Below, piece by piece: positions 1 to 10,616 of a DNA stretch of 21,554 nt. The notes under the pieces were generated by a model, which saw nothing but the letters and a program-made list of their open reading frames with translations, made no database searches and was not told the DNA's origin. Within the stretch, counting starts at the first letter, position 1, and each line of letters opens with the position of its first letter. The stretch is from CAYGZA01 sp964354135 (lineage in GTDB: Bacteria; Planctomycetota; Planctomycetia; Pirellulales; Thermoguttaceae), in contig CAYGZA010000074.1 in assembly GCA_964354135.1 (NCBI GenBank), positions 1 through 21,554 on the forward strand, in the 5' to 3' direction. The position numbers were made by a program, and so were the translations under genes.

Positions 1-148
1 AAAACGTGCCAAACGCCTCATATTGTCCACAATGCGATTTTGGCCACTTCCGAGGCGGCCGCGGGCCCGAGGGTGGTCAACAACGGTGCCGGGAAGAGGG
101 CAGTACGCAGGGGCAAAGCGGGGAAATGTCCCTGGCGCCTCTGTCACC
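1..148. other. Left-edge spacer, no gene seen
   Basis: GC-rich sequence downstream of the DUF1559 gene on the minus strand. The open frames here are ordinary GC-rich shadows with no ribosome-binding site or recognisable protein. A 12-bp palindrome, ATTGT-CC-ACAAT, sits at 22-33. No terminator with a T-run is visible after the stop codon of the minus-strand gene. Confidence 0.5.
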
Positions 149-1024
149 TCAAGGGACCCTGACGATCTCGCCGCTGCCGGTGGTCAGCAGGCCGCGGAAC
201 ACGTTGACATCGATGGTATCGGAAAGGAAGCTGGTGCTCCCATCGAGCAGGGCGAAACTGCAGCCCCCGGGGTGACGGCTGGAGAACTGGAACCGCCGCT
301 CGGCGCTCCCGGAACAGTTGGTCTCCGGAGGGTTCATACCGGGCGCGGCGCAGTTGGCGGCCGCCTTCCACCAACGGAGAACGGCGCGCCCGAATCCCTG
401 GCTGCCGCCGCCGCCCCCGCCGCCACCGGCGTTGATGGCGCCGCGGGCCCAGCCGCCGGTCTCAAAGGCAATCTCCCCGGCCGCGATGGTCTTGGACGGG
501 CCATCCACGACCTGCTGGAAACGCGTCGAGGACATCGGGAACAGGAGACCGTCGTTTGCCCCCGGAACGGTTCCCGCATTCCCGGCGTAGTGGCTCGGCG
601 CGAAGGCCCCCTCCACGAAGTCGTCGCCAAGGGACGGACATAGATACAGCGGGATCCTCTGCACGACGATCGCGGAGTTGCTCGGATGGTCGAAGCGGAC
701 CTTGAAGTTGTATCGGCTGTGGAGGCCCGTCTGCTCCAAGTAGGGCAGGACCATCGCCTGCCACGTGTGGAGCCTTTCGTTGGCCGAGGCGCCCCCGGCG
801 GAGCCCAGGACCCCGGGCGGAAACACTTTGTAAGACAGCTCGTAGTTGTGGAGGGCAAGGACGATCTGCCGGAGGTGGTTCTTGCACTGGCCCTGTCTGG
901 CCGCTTCCCGCGACTGTTGAACGGCCGGCAAGAGGAGCGATATGAGAATGCCCACAATCGCGATCACCACCAGAAGCTCGACCAACGTGAAACCGAGCCG
1001 TGGATTCCGGCCAATTCGACTCAT
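149..1024 (-). CDS. DUF1559 domain protein with type IV pilin-like N-terminus
   Basis: A 291-aa pseudopilin-like protein of the DUF1559 family, which is massively expanded in planctomycetes; its function is unknown. The N-terminus has a class III prepilin signal: an 11-residue leader, then G11/F12-TLVE with the conserved Glu at +5, followed by a hydrophobic helix (VVIAIVGILISLLLPAV). The family motifs REAAR and LRQIVLALHNYE follow. Near the C-terminus, HPGGCSFALLDG (residues 251-262) is the H-X9-DG processing-associated motif. A run of eight glycines lies mid-protein. Its ATG overlaps the stop codon of the TiaS-like gene by 4 nt (ATGA), so translation is probably coupled. It is the last gene of the minus-strand cluster. 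A prepilin peptidase would be expected to process it, but none is in the window. Confidence 0.93.
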   Translation of the reverse strand: MSRIGRNPRLGFTLVELLVVIAIVGILISLLLPAVQQSREAARQGQCKNHLRQIVLALHNYELSYKVFPPGVLGSAGGASANERLHTWQAMVLPYLEQTGLHSRYNFKVRFDHPSNSAIVVQRIPLYLCPSLGDDFVEGAFAPSHYAGNAGTVPGANDGLLFPMSSTRFQQVVDGPSKTIAAGEIAFETGGWARGAINAGGGGGGGGSQGFGRAVLRWWKAAANCAAPGMNPPETNCSGSAERRFQFSSRHPGGCSFALLDGSTSFLSDTIDVNVFRGLLTTGSGEIVRVP

Positions 1025-1731
1025 GGAAGGCGAACCCCCGAGTACGGTGCTTTAGGAGACGAATCGTCGGGCTCTCGTCGGACGAAGAGCACGTCACGTC
1101 CGGATCGCCGGTTGGGACGAAGGTGCTTTCCCACGTCAACCAGGCCCGTTCTCACCAAGTCCCCGGTTCCGAGTTCCCGGACCTCAACGCCGCGTCCGTC
1201 GAGGACTCCCACGGGTTGAGGCCCGCTGAGGTCGTCGGGCCAATCCCCTAGCTGGACGACCCGCCCGTCGTCGCCGGTGACCGCCAGCCCCACGGCGGCC
1301 AGCGCCCCGATCACCCCGGCTTCCGTGCCGCCCAGGCCGGCCAAGTAAAGGCCGCACGCCCCGGCCAGCCCGCGCGCTTCGTCCTGGGCCACCAACTGCC
1401 GCTGGCAGCGGCGCCCGAACTCTGATACGGACTGCGGCACGTTCGCGGCGATCGAGAGCCCCGGGTCGCTGCCGGAAACAAACCAGGCAAGCATGCGGGC
1501 CCTTACCAGCGGCACGAGTTGCTCGATGGAGACTTGGGCTTGCGGTTCCAAGGTGATCGAGGCCGACCCGTTCTTGGTGGTGCAGGGCACGTCGGGGTGT
1601 TCGAGAAGCTGGTGGCGGACAATCCGAACGCAGCGGCACAAGGGGGCGAGGTCCCGGACAATCGCCCTGGCCAACTGGTTTGTGCCGGGCGAGCCGGGCA
1701 CGTCGGTATCGTCGATGCCCACGTAGATCAC
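1021..1731 (-). CDS. TiaS-family protein (GIDDTD motif, COG1571-like)
   Basis: 236 aa from a GTG start. It opens with IYVGIDDTD (residues 2-10), the ATP-site signature at the N-terminus of archaeal TiaS (tRNA-Ile2 agmatidine synthetase). Later stretches also fit that family: RIVRHQLLEHPDVPCTTKNG (36-55) resembles the TiaS RLVRLNP-x-VP-x-KT-x-GN segment, and GVIGALAAVGL (139-149) the GxIGALAAIG segment. It is far shorter than archaeal TiaS (about 400+ aa), and no C-terminal OB-fold or zinc ribbon is visible. The start was chosen because GTG at 1731 overlaps the upstream stop as GTGA and puts the motif at the N-terminus; a longer frame to 1851 would overlap the membrane gene extensively. Bacteria normally modify tRNA-Ile2 with TilS (lysidine), so an agmatidine role is doubtful. 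An ATP-using or small-molecule role linked to its membrane and ModE-like neighbours is my inference. Confidence 0.8.
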   Translation of the reverse strand: MIYVGIDDTDVPGSPGTNQLARAIVRDLAPLCRCVRIVRHQLLEHPDVPCTTKNGSASITLEPQAQVSIEQLVPLVRARMLAWFVSGSDPGLSIAANVPQSVSEFGRRCQRQLVAQDEARGLAGACGLYLAGLGGTEAGVIGALAAVGLAVTGDDGRVVQLGDWPDDLSGPQPVGVLDGRGVEVRELGTGDLVRTGLVDVGKHLRPNRRSGRDVLFVRREPDDSSPKAPYSGVRLP

Positions 1732-2360
1732 GGAGCGGGCTCCCCAGGAGCGTCGACGTCGGGGCGGCGCCGCTGAAACCAGATGAGGGCGCTGACGACG
1801 CCGGCCAGGCCGCCGCAGAGGGCGTAGCTGAGCACGGCCTGCGGCAGCCACGTCGAGAGCGGCTGGGCCCCCAGCCGGTCAAGGCCGGCCAGCTTGGCCG
1901 CCGTCCGCGCAACGAGGGCCCCCAAGTTGGCGAGCAGGCCCGCTGCGGCGAATCCCAAGTAGGCCTGCCAGCCCGTCCGGACCCGCCGCAGGCACCAATC
2001 CAAGGACGGGCCGATCAGGGCGAGGCTCGTCAAGGCCCCCAGGCTCATCCCATCGGTGGAGGGGATCGCGTACCCGAGCGGCAGGCTGGCAAGGAGGGCC
2101 GTGACACTCATCGTGGCCCCGGCGCCCCGGCGCGGCACCAGTGCCAGCCCGACGGCCAGCGGGAAGACGGCGCGGAGTATTGCGTGACCGGGGATCCGCA
2201 GTCGAAGGTCAAGGCACGTCGAGGCGACCGCCGCCGCAACTCCAAAGCCAAGAAGGACGGCAAGTTCCCACGGCCGCGTATCTTCCGTGCCCGCAACGAG
2301 CCGGCGGAGACGGCTGCTCGACAGGAGCCCGCGATTCAAGGACATTCGCACAACGGACAT
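1728..2360 (-). CDS. Small polytopic membrane protein, possible transporter S-component-like
   Basis: 210 aa with five or six hydrophobic segments (about residues 32-50, 62-76, 83-100, 105-123, 132-152 and 172-194). Arg-rich cytoplasmic-looking turns follow, and a charged tail ends the protein. The segment LRIPGHAILRAVFPLAVGLA and the size recall substrate-binding S subunits of ECF transporters, but I cannot name a family. The start at 2360 is supported by GGGGAGG 8 nt upstream; the frame remains open back to 2513 but would run through a hairpin-rich leader. It is the first gene after a strong promoter at 2531-2558 and overlaps the TiaS-like gene by GTGA, so the two are almost certainly co-translated. 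The ModE-like neighbour suggests molybdate, tungstate or another anion or cofactor as cargo, but this is only context. Confidence 0.75.
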   Translation of the reverse strand: MSVVRMSLNRGLLSSSRLRRLVAGTEDTRPWELAVLLGFGVAAAVASTCLDLRLRIPGHAILRAVFPLAVGLALVPRRGAGATMSVTALLASLPLGYAIPSTDGMSLGALTSLALIGPSLDWCLRRVRTGWQAYLGFAAAGLLANLGALVARTAAKLAGLDRLGAQPLSTWLPQAVLSYALCGGLAGVVSALIWFQRRRPDVDAPGEPAP

Positions 2361-2526
2361 GACGTGAGCCTCCCCGAAGACACCAACGCACTCTGTATTG
2401 CAGGTGCGTAGAGTCTTGCTTTCCGAACAAGACTCTCCCGCGCAGACTTCCTGCGGCTTTGCCGCGCCACGCTCCCCTTGGGCCCTTGCCGCGAGCAAGG
2501 CAAATTGCACCAATGTGCCATTTGCC
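2361..2526 (-). promoter_or_regulatory. Hairpin-rich 5' leader of the membrane/TiaS-like operon
   Basis: About 165 nt between the predicted transcription start (near 2524) and the ATG at 2360. In transcript order it can form: an imperfect hairpin at 2526-2499 (7-bp outer and 4-bp inner stems); CCTTGC/GCAAGG around a 5-nt loop; GCGGC-AAA-GCCGC; a perfect 9-bp stem AGAGTCTTG/CAAGACTCT with a 9-nt loop at 2436-2410; and ACGCAC/GTGCGT with a 12-nt loop at 2409-2386. The ribosome-binding site GGGGAGG follows. No known riboswitch class (cobalamin, TPP, Moco, preQ1) is recognisable to me. It could be a regulatory leader, or simply GC-rich sequence that folds. Confidence 0.45.
2499..2526. promoter_or_regulatory. 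28-bp operator-like palindrome
   Basis: Arms GGCAAAT (2499-2505) and ATTTGCC (2520-2526) are perfectly inverted. Inner arms GCAC (2507-2510) and GTGC (2515-2518) flank a CAAT centre, with one mismatched pair between. It lies 4 nt downstream of the -10 box, covering the expected transcription start, a position typical of a repressor operator. The gene immediately upstream encodes a ModE-like DNA-binding protein, an obvious candidate ligand. The sequence does not match the E. coli ModE site, which is rich in TATATA. Confidence 0.45.
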
Positions 2527-2530
2527 GTCG

Positions 2531-2558
2531 ATTATCGCCGGTGCGGCTCGGCTGTCAA
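2531..2558 (-). promoter_or_regulatory. Sigma-70-type promoter for membrane/TiaS-like/DUF1559 operon
   Basis: On the minus strand, a consensus -35 TTGACA (2558-2553) and -10 GATAAT (2536-2531) are separated by 16 nt. It begins 10 nt after the stop codon of the ModE-like gene and points at the membrane-protein gene, so the three-gene cluster can be transcribed independently of its regulator. Confidence 0.6.
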
Positions 2559-2567
2559 GAGGGGCGG

Positions 2568-2966
2568 TCAACCGGGGTCGGCGTGTCTTTCGAGAGTCCG
2601 GAGAATGCGCTTGCGCGACTGCCGATCCAGGACCTCCGAGAGATGCCGATGGATGCCGTCGAAATCGAGCACGAGGTCGCGCGCCAGGCTTGTCAGAGCG
2701 CTTCGGCGGGCATCCCGGCCGCCGACGCGTGCGATCACCAACGGGGCCCCCATGGCCGCTTCTGCGTCCTTGATCCGCGACCAAACGAATCGGTAGCTCT
2801 TGCCAACCCGCGTCGCGGCTGCCTTGATCGAGCCGGTCTCATCCACTTCCTGGAGGATGTCGCGGATTCCCCGCCCGAAGACGTAGCGATCCCCGATCTC
2901 GAACCACAGCTTCAGCCGCGGGAGGACTTTTCGTGGAAGGCGTGAGTTGCGGGCGCTCTTTGGCAT
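2568..2966 (-). CDS. ModE-like winged HTH regulator without ligand domain
   Basis: 132 aa matching the N-terminal DNA-binding domain of ModE. LRLKLWFEI-type entry (about residues 17-23), a glycine turn FGRGIRDILQEVDETGSI (30-47), the helix-turn-helix AAATRVGKSYRFVWSRIKDAE (49-69), and a wing at APLVIARVGGRDARRSALT (74-92) are followed by a helix that would serve for dimerisation. E. coli ModE (about 262 aa) carries two C-terminal molybdate-binding Mop/TOBE modules; these are absent, so the metal or signal sensed is unknown. The start ATG at 2966 has only a weak ribosome-binding site. It lies 48 nt behind the large secretin-like gene and just ahead of the promoter of the membrane/TiaS-like operon. 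Control of that operon is inferred from position. Confidence 0.85.
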   Translation of the reverse strand: MPKSARNSRLPRKVLPRLKLWFEIGDRYVFGRGIRDILQEVDETGSIKAAATRVGKSYRFVWSRIKDAEAAMGAPLVIARVGGRDARRSALTSLARDLVLDFDGIHRHLSEVLDRQSRKRILRTLERHADPG

Positions 2967-3014
2967 CGTTCCACTGGGGCTCGTTACGGACGTCTGATGC
3001 CGCCCGCCAGCGGA

Positions 3015-6000
3015 TCAGTTCCCGCTGCCGCTGCCGGCGCGGGCGCCACGGCGGTCGCCGGGCTGATCGCGGCGGTGTTCGCCGGGCTGACCGGGCTGGC
3101 CGGGTTGACCCGTGCCCGGTCGCGTGCGGCCCACGCGGCCCGCGGCGCCGTCGCCCATGACTTTGGAAATCGCCGCTTCGATCTGCGTGGGGCTCATGCC
3201 CGCGCCGATCTTGAGGACCGAGACGGACTCGGTGGGTTGGGCGGCCTCATCCAGCTCCTTGATCATCTTGCCGACGTCCTCGAGCAAGTAAGGCGGGGCC
3301 GAAACCAATAGCGTGTTGGAGATCTTTTCCACGCCGATCGAGAGAAGCCCTTGGAAGCGGGGCCTTTTCTGGCCCTCGCTCTCACCGGAGGATTCGTCGA
3401 ACATGAAGATGAACGGCCGCTCGCGCCGCTGCTCCTGGCCGGCCAGCGCCTTGTCCTTGGGGCTCAACAGGTCGCGATAGAGCTCCTTGATCGTCTCGGC
3501 GACCACCTCGGCTTTGGACCAGCGGAGCTTGAAGGTCTCCGTCGTGTGGACCGACTGGGCGTCCTTCGGCTCCGGCTTGTCGTAGTACTCGATCAGCTCC
3601 TTGATCGTTTTCGATTGCGAGGTGTCGGCCCCCTGGACGAGGATCGAGTTGGTGTCGATGTCCGAGACGATCTTCAAGGGTTTCCGCTTGGAGAGCCGGG
3701 TGCGATCCTTGTCCGAGCTGTCGCCCAGCCCGTATTCCAGCTCCATCCAGAGAGGCATTCGCCGCTTGTCGCCGCCCTCCTTGAAGATCTCCTTGAGAAT
3801 CGTGGCGACCGAGGAGGCCAGGGCATACTTCAGCTTGAACATCTGGTAGTCGGTCCGCCCGGCCGTTCCCATCCGCTCGATCAGCTCCTCCAGACGGTCC
3901 AGCGCCTGGGTGTCCAGGGAGGTGATCATCAGCTTCCCATCGGCGGTGCGGGTGACGGTGATCGGCGGCGGCGGGCCGGCGGGTGGAGCGACCTTGGGCG
4001 GCACACCCGGCGGCACACCGGGCGGCACCGGCCGGGGCAATGCGCCCCGGGGCCTTTCTTTGGCGGGCTCGGGCGGAGACGCCGGTTGCGGCTCCTCTTT
4101 CTTCTCTTCGCCGGGCTTCGCCGGATCACCGCCCTTTTTGGCTTCTGCCGGGGCAGCCGCCGCGGTCTTTTGCGCCGCGGCCACCGGCGCCTGTGGCTCG
4201 GGAGCCAAGACGACCGTCATTGCCGTGCTCGCGTCCCCGGGCGACGACGGATCCGCGTGCGGAACTTGCCACCCGGCGGTCCTTTTCGAGGGCCCCGCCG
4301 GTTGCGGCGATTCGGTCTTGGGCTTCGCGGCCGGCTTTTCTTGGGGCGCTTCGGGCGGAGGAAGACTCAGCTCGTTCGGCGCCACCGAAGGCCACTGCCG
4401 CCGGATCCGCTCCAACAACTCGTCCGTTTCCTTGCCCGGGGGAAGGTCCAGGACACGGATGGTGGGCGGGCCGCCGCCCTCCGGGTTCTCACCGAGCTTG
4501 ACCAGGAGCTTCTTGATTTCCTCCATCTCAATCGGATTGGCCCAAAGGATCAGGCGGTTGCGCTCGATGTCGGCCTCGACGCGGAACTTGTCGGTCGGTT
4601 CCTCCTGCTGCCCGCGGGAACTGCCGTAGTCCCATGGGTAGTAGTACCGCGAGCGCTGCTGTTTCTTATCCCCCCGCTCGCCGGTCATCATGAACTCGAT
4701 CGTTCCGGCGACGTACTCGGCCTCCAGGCGGCGCAAGGAGATGACGGTGAACTCCCGGCTGCTGCCGTCGAGGCGATCGATGAGGGTGCGGATCGTCACG
4801 TGGTCGACCAACGGGGCGTAGGCGACCACTGCGCGGTTTTTCTTATCGGCCTGGAGCCGCGTGCTGGGGTCCAGGTTGCCCAACTCCTGCAGGGTCTGGA
4901 TCAGCGGCTCGGGATCGATGGCCGCCAGCCGGTAGACCTGCCACCGCTGCACCGTGCCGAGGATCGACTGCCCTTCGTTGCCGGGAACGTCGATGGCCCT
5001 GATCGCCTGGGCGATGATGACCATCTTGTCGGGCGGGGCGACGGCGATGATGCTGTTGTCGGCCTTGCTGACCGTCAGGTTCACTTCCACCTTGGGCTTC
5101 GGCAGCCCGCCGGGGGCCCCTGGTTGGCCGGGTTGCGGCTGCGGCCCCTGCGGGCCGCCCGGCGGCATCTCCACCATGCCGCCCCGCATGGCCATCATCC
5201 GGCGGGCTTCCTCACTCATCTGCTCCGGCGAGCCCGGTTTCTTCATCCCGCCGGGCTTGCCTTCCACGCCCACCAGGGTGTACAACTGCTCGCAGACGTC
5301 GGAGGCCCTGGTGTATTTGAGCCGGAACTTGCGGACCAACCCCTCTTGGCTCTCCGGGGACTGCTCGGCGGTGAGCACGGCCTGAACCTCGCGGAGGTTG
5401 ACCACCGCGTCCATGGCCTCCAGCCGGTTGGTGGCCTTCAACGGAGTGAGCTTGCCGTGGCGGCTGAGCATGGGCTTGAGTTCCTCCACCGCCGTCTCGG
5501 CCAGCATCCAGTCCAGAGGGAACGAGACCTTGACGAACTCGTACGGGTCGCGTTTGGCCAGCTCGTCGGGAGCGACGCGCGGCACCACGGCGGAATTGAG
5601 CTTCTCCAGGTTGACCACCGTGAGCAGCTCATCGCGGCAGAGGAGCGTGTACCCGCGGGCCAACAAGTGGCGGTTGACGAGGTCCCGCGCCTCCCTGACG
5701 GTGTAGCTTCGCCCCGGCGGCGTGCTGAGATTGAGGTAATCGCCCGGCAGCTCCTGCCAGTCGAGGCTCATGCGGGAGACGTCGGCCAGCCATTCGAGGA
5801 CCGCCTGCCAGGGCTGGTTCTTGAAGTTGAAGCTGAGCTTGCCTTCCTTGTCGGGGCGGACCTTGAGCTCGTTGGGATCGGGTGGTTTGGGGGGCGTGGT
5901 GGGGCGTTGGACCGGCGGGGGGCCTTCTTTCTTTTCGCCCGGCTTGCCCTTCTCGTCCGGCTTGGGCGGCTCCATGCCCGGCGGGAGCTTCATCCCCGGC

Positions 6001-6230
6001 GGGAGCTTCATTCCTGGGGGAAGTTTCACTCCCGGCGGTAGCTCGGGCATCCCGGGCGCGGTTGCCGACGGGCCTGCCGAAGGGGCAGCCGACTCGACCT
6101 TGACCACCGCCGCTCCGTCTCCGCTGATAACGACTTTCGCCTCCTGCGACGAGGATGTGGACGTCCACAAGGCGAGGGTCGCAGCGACAAACCCAAGCCC
6201 AATCCGAATACTTACTTTCCTGCTGGCCAC
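3015..6230 (-). CDS. Exported protein with repeated secretin N-type modules
   Basis: 1071 aa from a GTG at 6230. That start is preceded by an AAGGGGG site and begins with a signal peptide (VASRKVSIRIGLGFVAATLA then STSSS-QEA). The frame is open to a GTG at 6287, but the likely promoter -10 lies only a few bases beyond. A Pro/Gly/Lys-rich segment with four LPPG(M/V) repeats is followed by an N0-like domain (FNFKNQPWQAVLEWLADVS, about residues 134-152). Several secretin_N-like modules follow, including FPLDWMLAETAVEELKPML, FRLKYTRASDVCEQL, ISLRRLEAEYVAGTI, FKLKYALASSVATILKEIF and FKLRWSKAEVVAETI. They are separated by Pro/Ala-rich linkers. The outer-membrane secretin barrel and its VPxLGxIP-type motif are not seen, and the C-terminus is a Gly/Arg/Pro-rich tail. 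Probably a periplasmic ring or scaffold protein; the partner is unknown. Confidence 0.85.
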   Translation of the reverse strand: MASRKVSIRIGLGFVAATLALWTSTSSSQEAKVVISGDGAAVVKVESAAPSAGPSATAPGMPELPPGVKLPPGMKLPPGMKLPPGMEPPKPDEKGKPGEKKEGPPPVQRPTTPPKPPDPNELKVRPDKEGKLSFNFKNQPWQAVLEWLADVSRMSLDWQELPGDYLNLSTPPGRSYTVREARDLVNRHLLARGYTLLCRDELLTVVNLEKLNSAVVPRVAPDELAKRDPYEFVKVSFPLDWMLAETAVEELKPMLSRHGKLTPLKATNRLEAMDAVVNLREVQAVLTAEQSPESQEGLVRKFRLKYTRASDVCEQLYTLVGVEGKPGGMKKPGSPEQMSEEARRMMAMRGGMVEMPPGGPQGPQPQPGQPGAPGGLPKPKVEVNLTVSKADNSIIAVAPPDKMVIIAQAIRAIDVPGNEGQSILGTVQRWQVYRLAAIDPEPLIQTLQELGNLDPSTRLQADKKNRAVVAYAPLVDHVTIRTLIDRLDGSSREFTVISLRRLEAEYVAGTIEFMMTGERGDKKQQRSRYYYPWDYGSSRGQQEEPTDKFRVEADIERNRLILWANPIEMEEIKKLLVKLGENPEGGGPPTIRVLDLPPGKETDELLERIRRQWPSVAPNELSLPPPEAPQEKPAAKPKTESPQPAGPSKRTAGWQVPHADPSSPGDASTAMTVVLAPEPQAPVAAAQKTAAAAPAEAKKGGDPAKPGEEKKEEPQPASPPEPAKERPRGALPRPVPPGVPPGVPPKVAPPAGPPPPITVTRTADGKLMITSLDTQALDRLEELIERMGTAGRTDYQMFKLKYALASSVATILKEIFKEGGDKRRMPLWMELEYGLGDSSDKDRTRLSKRKPLKIVSDIDTNSILVQGADTSQSKTIKELIEYYDKPEPKDAQSVHTTETFKLRWSKAEVVAETIKELYRDLLSPKDKALAGQEQRRERPFIFMFDESSGESEGQKRPRFQGLLSIGVEKISNTLLVSAPPYLLEDVGKMIKELDEAAQPTESVSVLKIGAGMSPTQIEAAISKVMGDGAAGRVGRTRPGTGQPGQPGQPGEHRRDQPGDRRGARAGSGSGN
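5973..6044. repeat. 18-bp tandem repeat, four units, inside the secretin-like gene
   Basis: Four consecutive 18-bp units (5973-5990, 5991-6008, 6009-6026, 6027-6044), each near CATCCCCGGCGGGAGCTT on the plus strand. They encode the six-residue motif KLPPGM and close variants in a proline-rich linker after the signal peptide. Units 1 and 2 differ at a single position; units 3 and 4 are more diverged. Unequal crossover or slippage could change copy number in frame. Confidence 0.85.
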
Positions 6231-6296
6231 CGGTACACCCCCTTCTCCAGACGTACTGCGACCGCCGCGTTCCTCCCCAAGGAGCACCCATCCCTA

Positions 6297-6324
6297 ATTA
6301 TCCTCCTCGGCAATGGGAACGCAA
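6297..6324 (-). promoter_or_regulatory. Candidate promoter of the secretin-like gene
   Basis: Minus-strand -35 TTGCGT (6324-6319) and -10 GATAAT (6302-6297), 16-nt spacer. It gives a start near 6290 and a leader of about 60 nt to the GTG at 6230. It lies back to back with the candidate metH promoter, only 5 nt away. Confidence 0.45.
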
Positions 6325-6329
6325 CAGGA

Positions 6330-6356
6330 TTGACTCGATCGTTACACTCATATAAC
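6330..6356 (+). promoter_or_regulatory. Candidate metH promoter
   Basis: TTGACT (6330-6335) and TATAAC (6351-6356) with a short 15-nt spacer, each one mismatch from the sigma-70 consensus. A start near 6363 would give a 150-nt leader before metH. Confidence 0.45.
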
Positions 6357-6389
6357 GGCTTCGGCGCGGCCGCCTCGGTCTCGGCCGGC

Positions 6390-6494
6390 GCGGCAGCCTG
6401 GGTTGCCGCCGGGCGGTGGCCATGTGATACTTGCGGGGGTACACGGCAGTGCTCTGCCTGACGTAACCTGCGAACCAGCAAGGTCTTGCAGCAC
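6390..6494 (+). promoter_or_regulatory. metH leader with possible alternative hairpins
   Basis: The predicted metH leader contains GCGGCA/TGCCGC around an 8-nt loop (6390-6409), a tight GGCAG-TGCT-CTGCC hairpin (6445-6458) and GCAAG/CTTGC (6478-6489). GTGCT at 6449-6453 can instead pair with AGCAC at 6490-6494, which would break the middle hairpin. The hallmarks of cobalamin, SAM, SAH or THF riboswitches are not recognisable. The stems are short, so regulation is only a possibility. Confidence 0.25.
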
Positions 6495-6513
6495 TTTCGC
6501 CCTGAAGGAACTC

Positions 6514-10470
<3,957 letters not shown>

Positions 10471-10527
10471 TGGCAACCGGGCCCTTACGCCGACGATTCG
10501 CTGCGGCGCCCGATCGGGCCGCGAGGA

Positions 10528-10556
10528 TTGCCGGGCGGGGCGGGATGGGGTACGAT
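10528..10556 (+). promoter_or_regulatory. Candidate promoter of the HEAT-repeat gene
   Basis: TTGCCG (10528-10533), 17-nt spacer, TACGAT (10551-10556), about 60 nt upstream of the ATG at 10617. It suggests the HEAT gene can be transcribed separately from metH, whose stop codon is 146 nt upstream of that ATG. Confidence 0.4.
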
Positions 10557-10616
10557 CCTGGCATCCTCCGCCGCGTTGGCGAGGTCTGGACGGGTCTCGT
10601 AAGCGAGGAGTCTGCC

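Noticed and set aside
1021..1851. Longer 276-aa form of the TiaS-like protein starting at 1851
   Set aside because: The extra N-terminal residues are Arg/Ala-rich and antisense-like, and overlap the membrane gene by over 120 nt. The GTG at 1731 gives a family-typical N-terminus and a GTGA overlap.
3351..6041. 896-aa plus-strand open frame opposite the secretin-like gene
   Set aside because: It is antisense to a clearly coding gene in very GC-rich DNA, where stop codons are rare. Its translation is a low-complexity mix of Leu, Arg, Gly and His with no recognisable domain.
6357..6513. Cobalamin, SAM/SAH or THF riboswitch before metH
   Set aside because: None of the conserved cores of these classes can be found by eye; only short stems are present.
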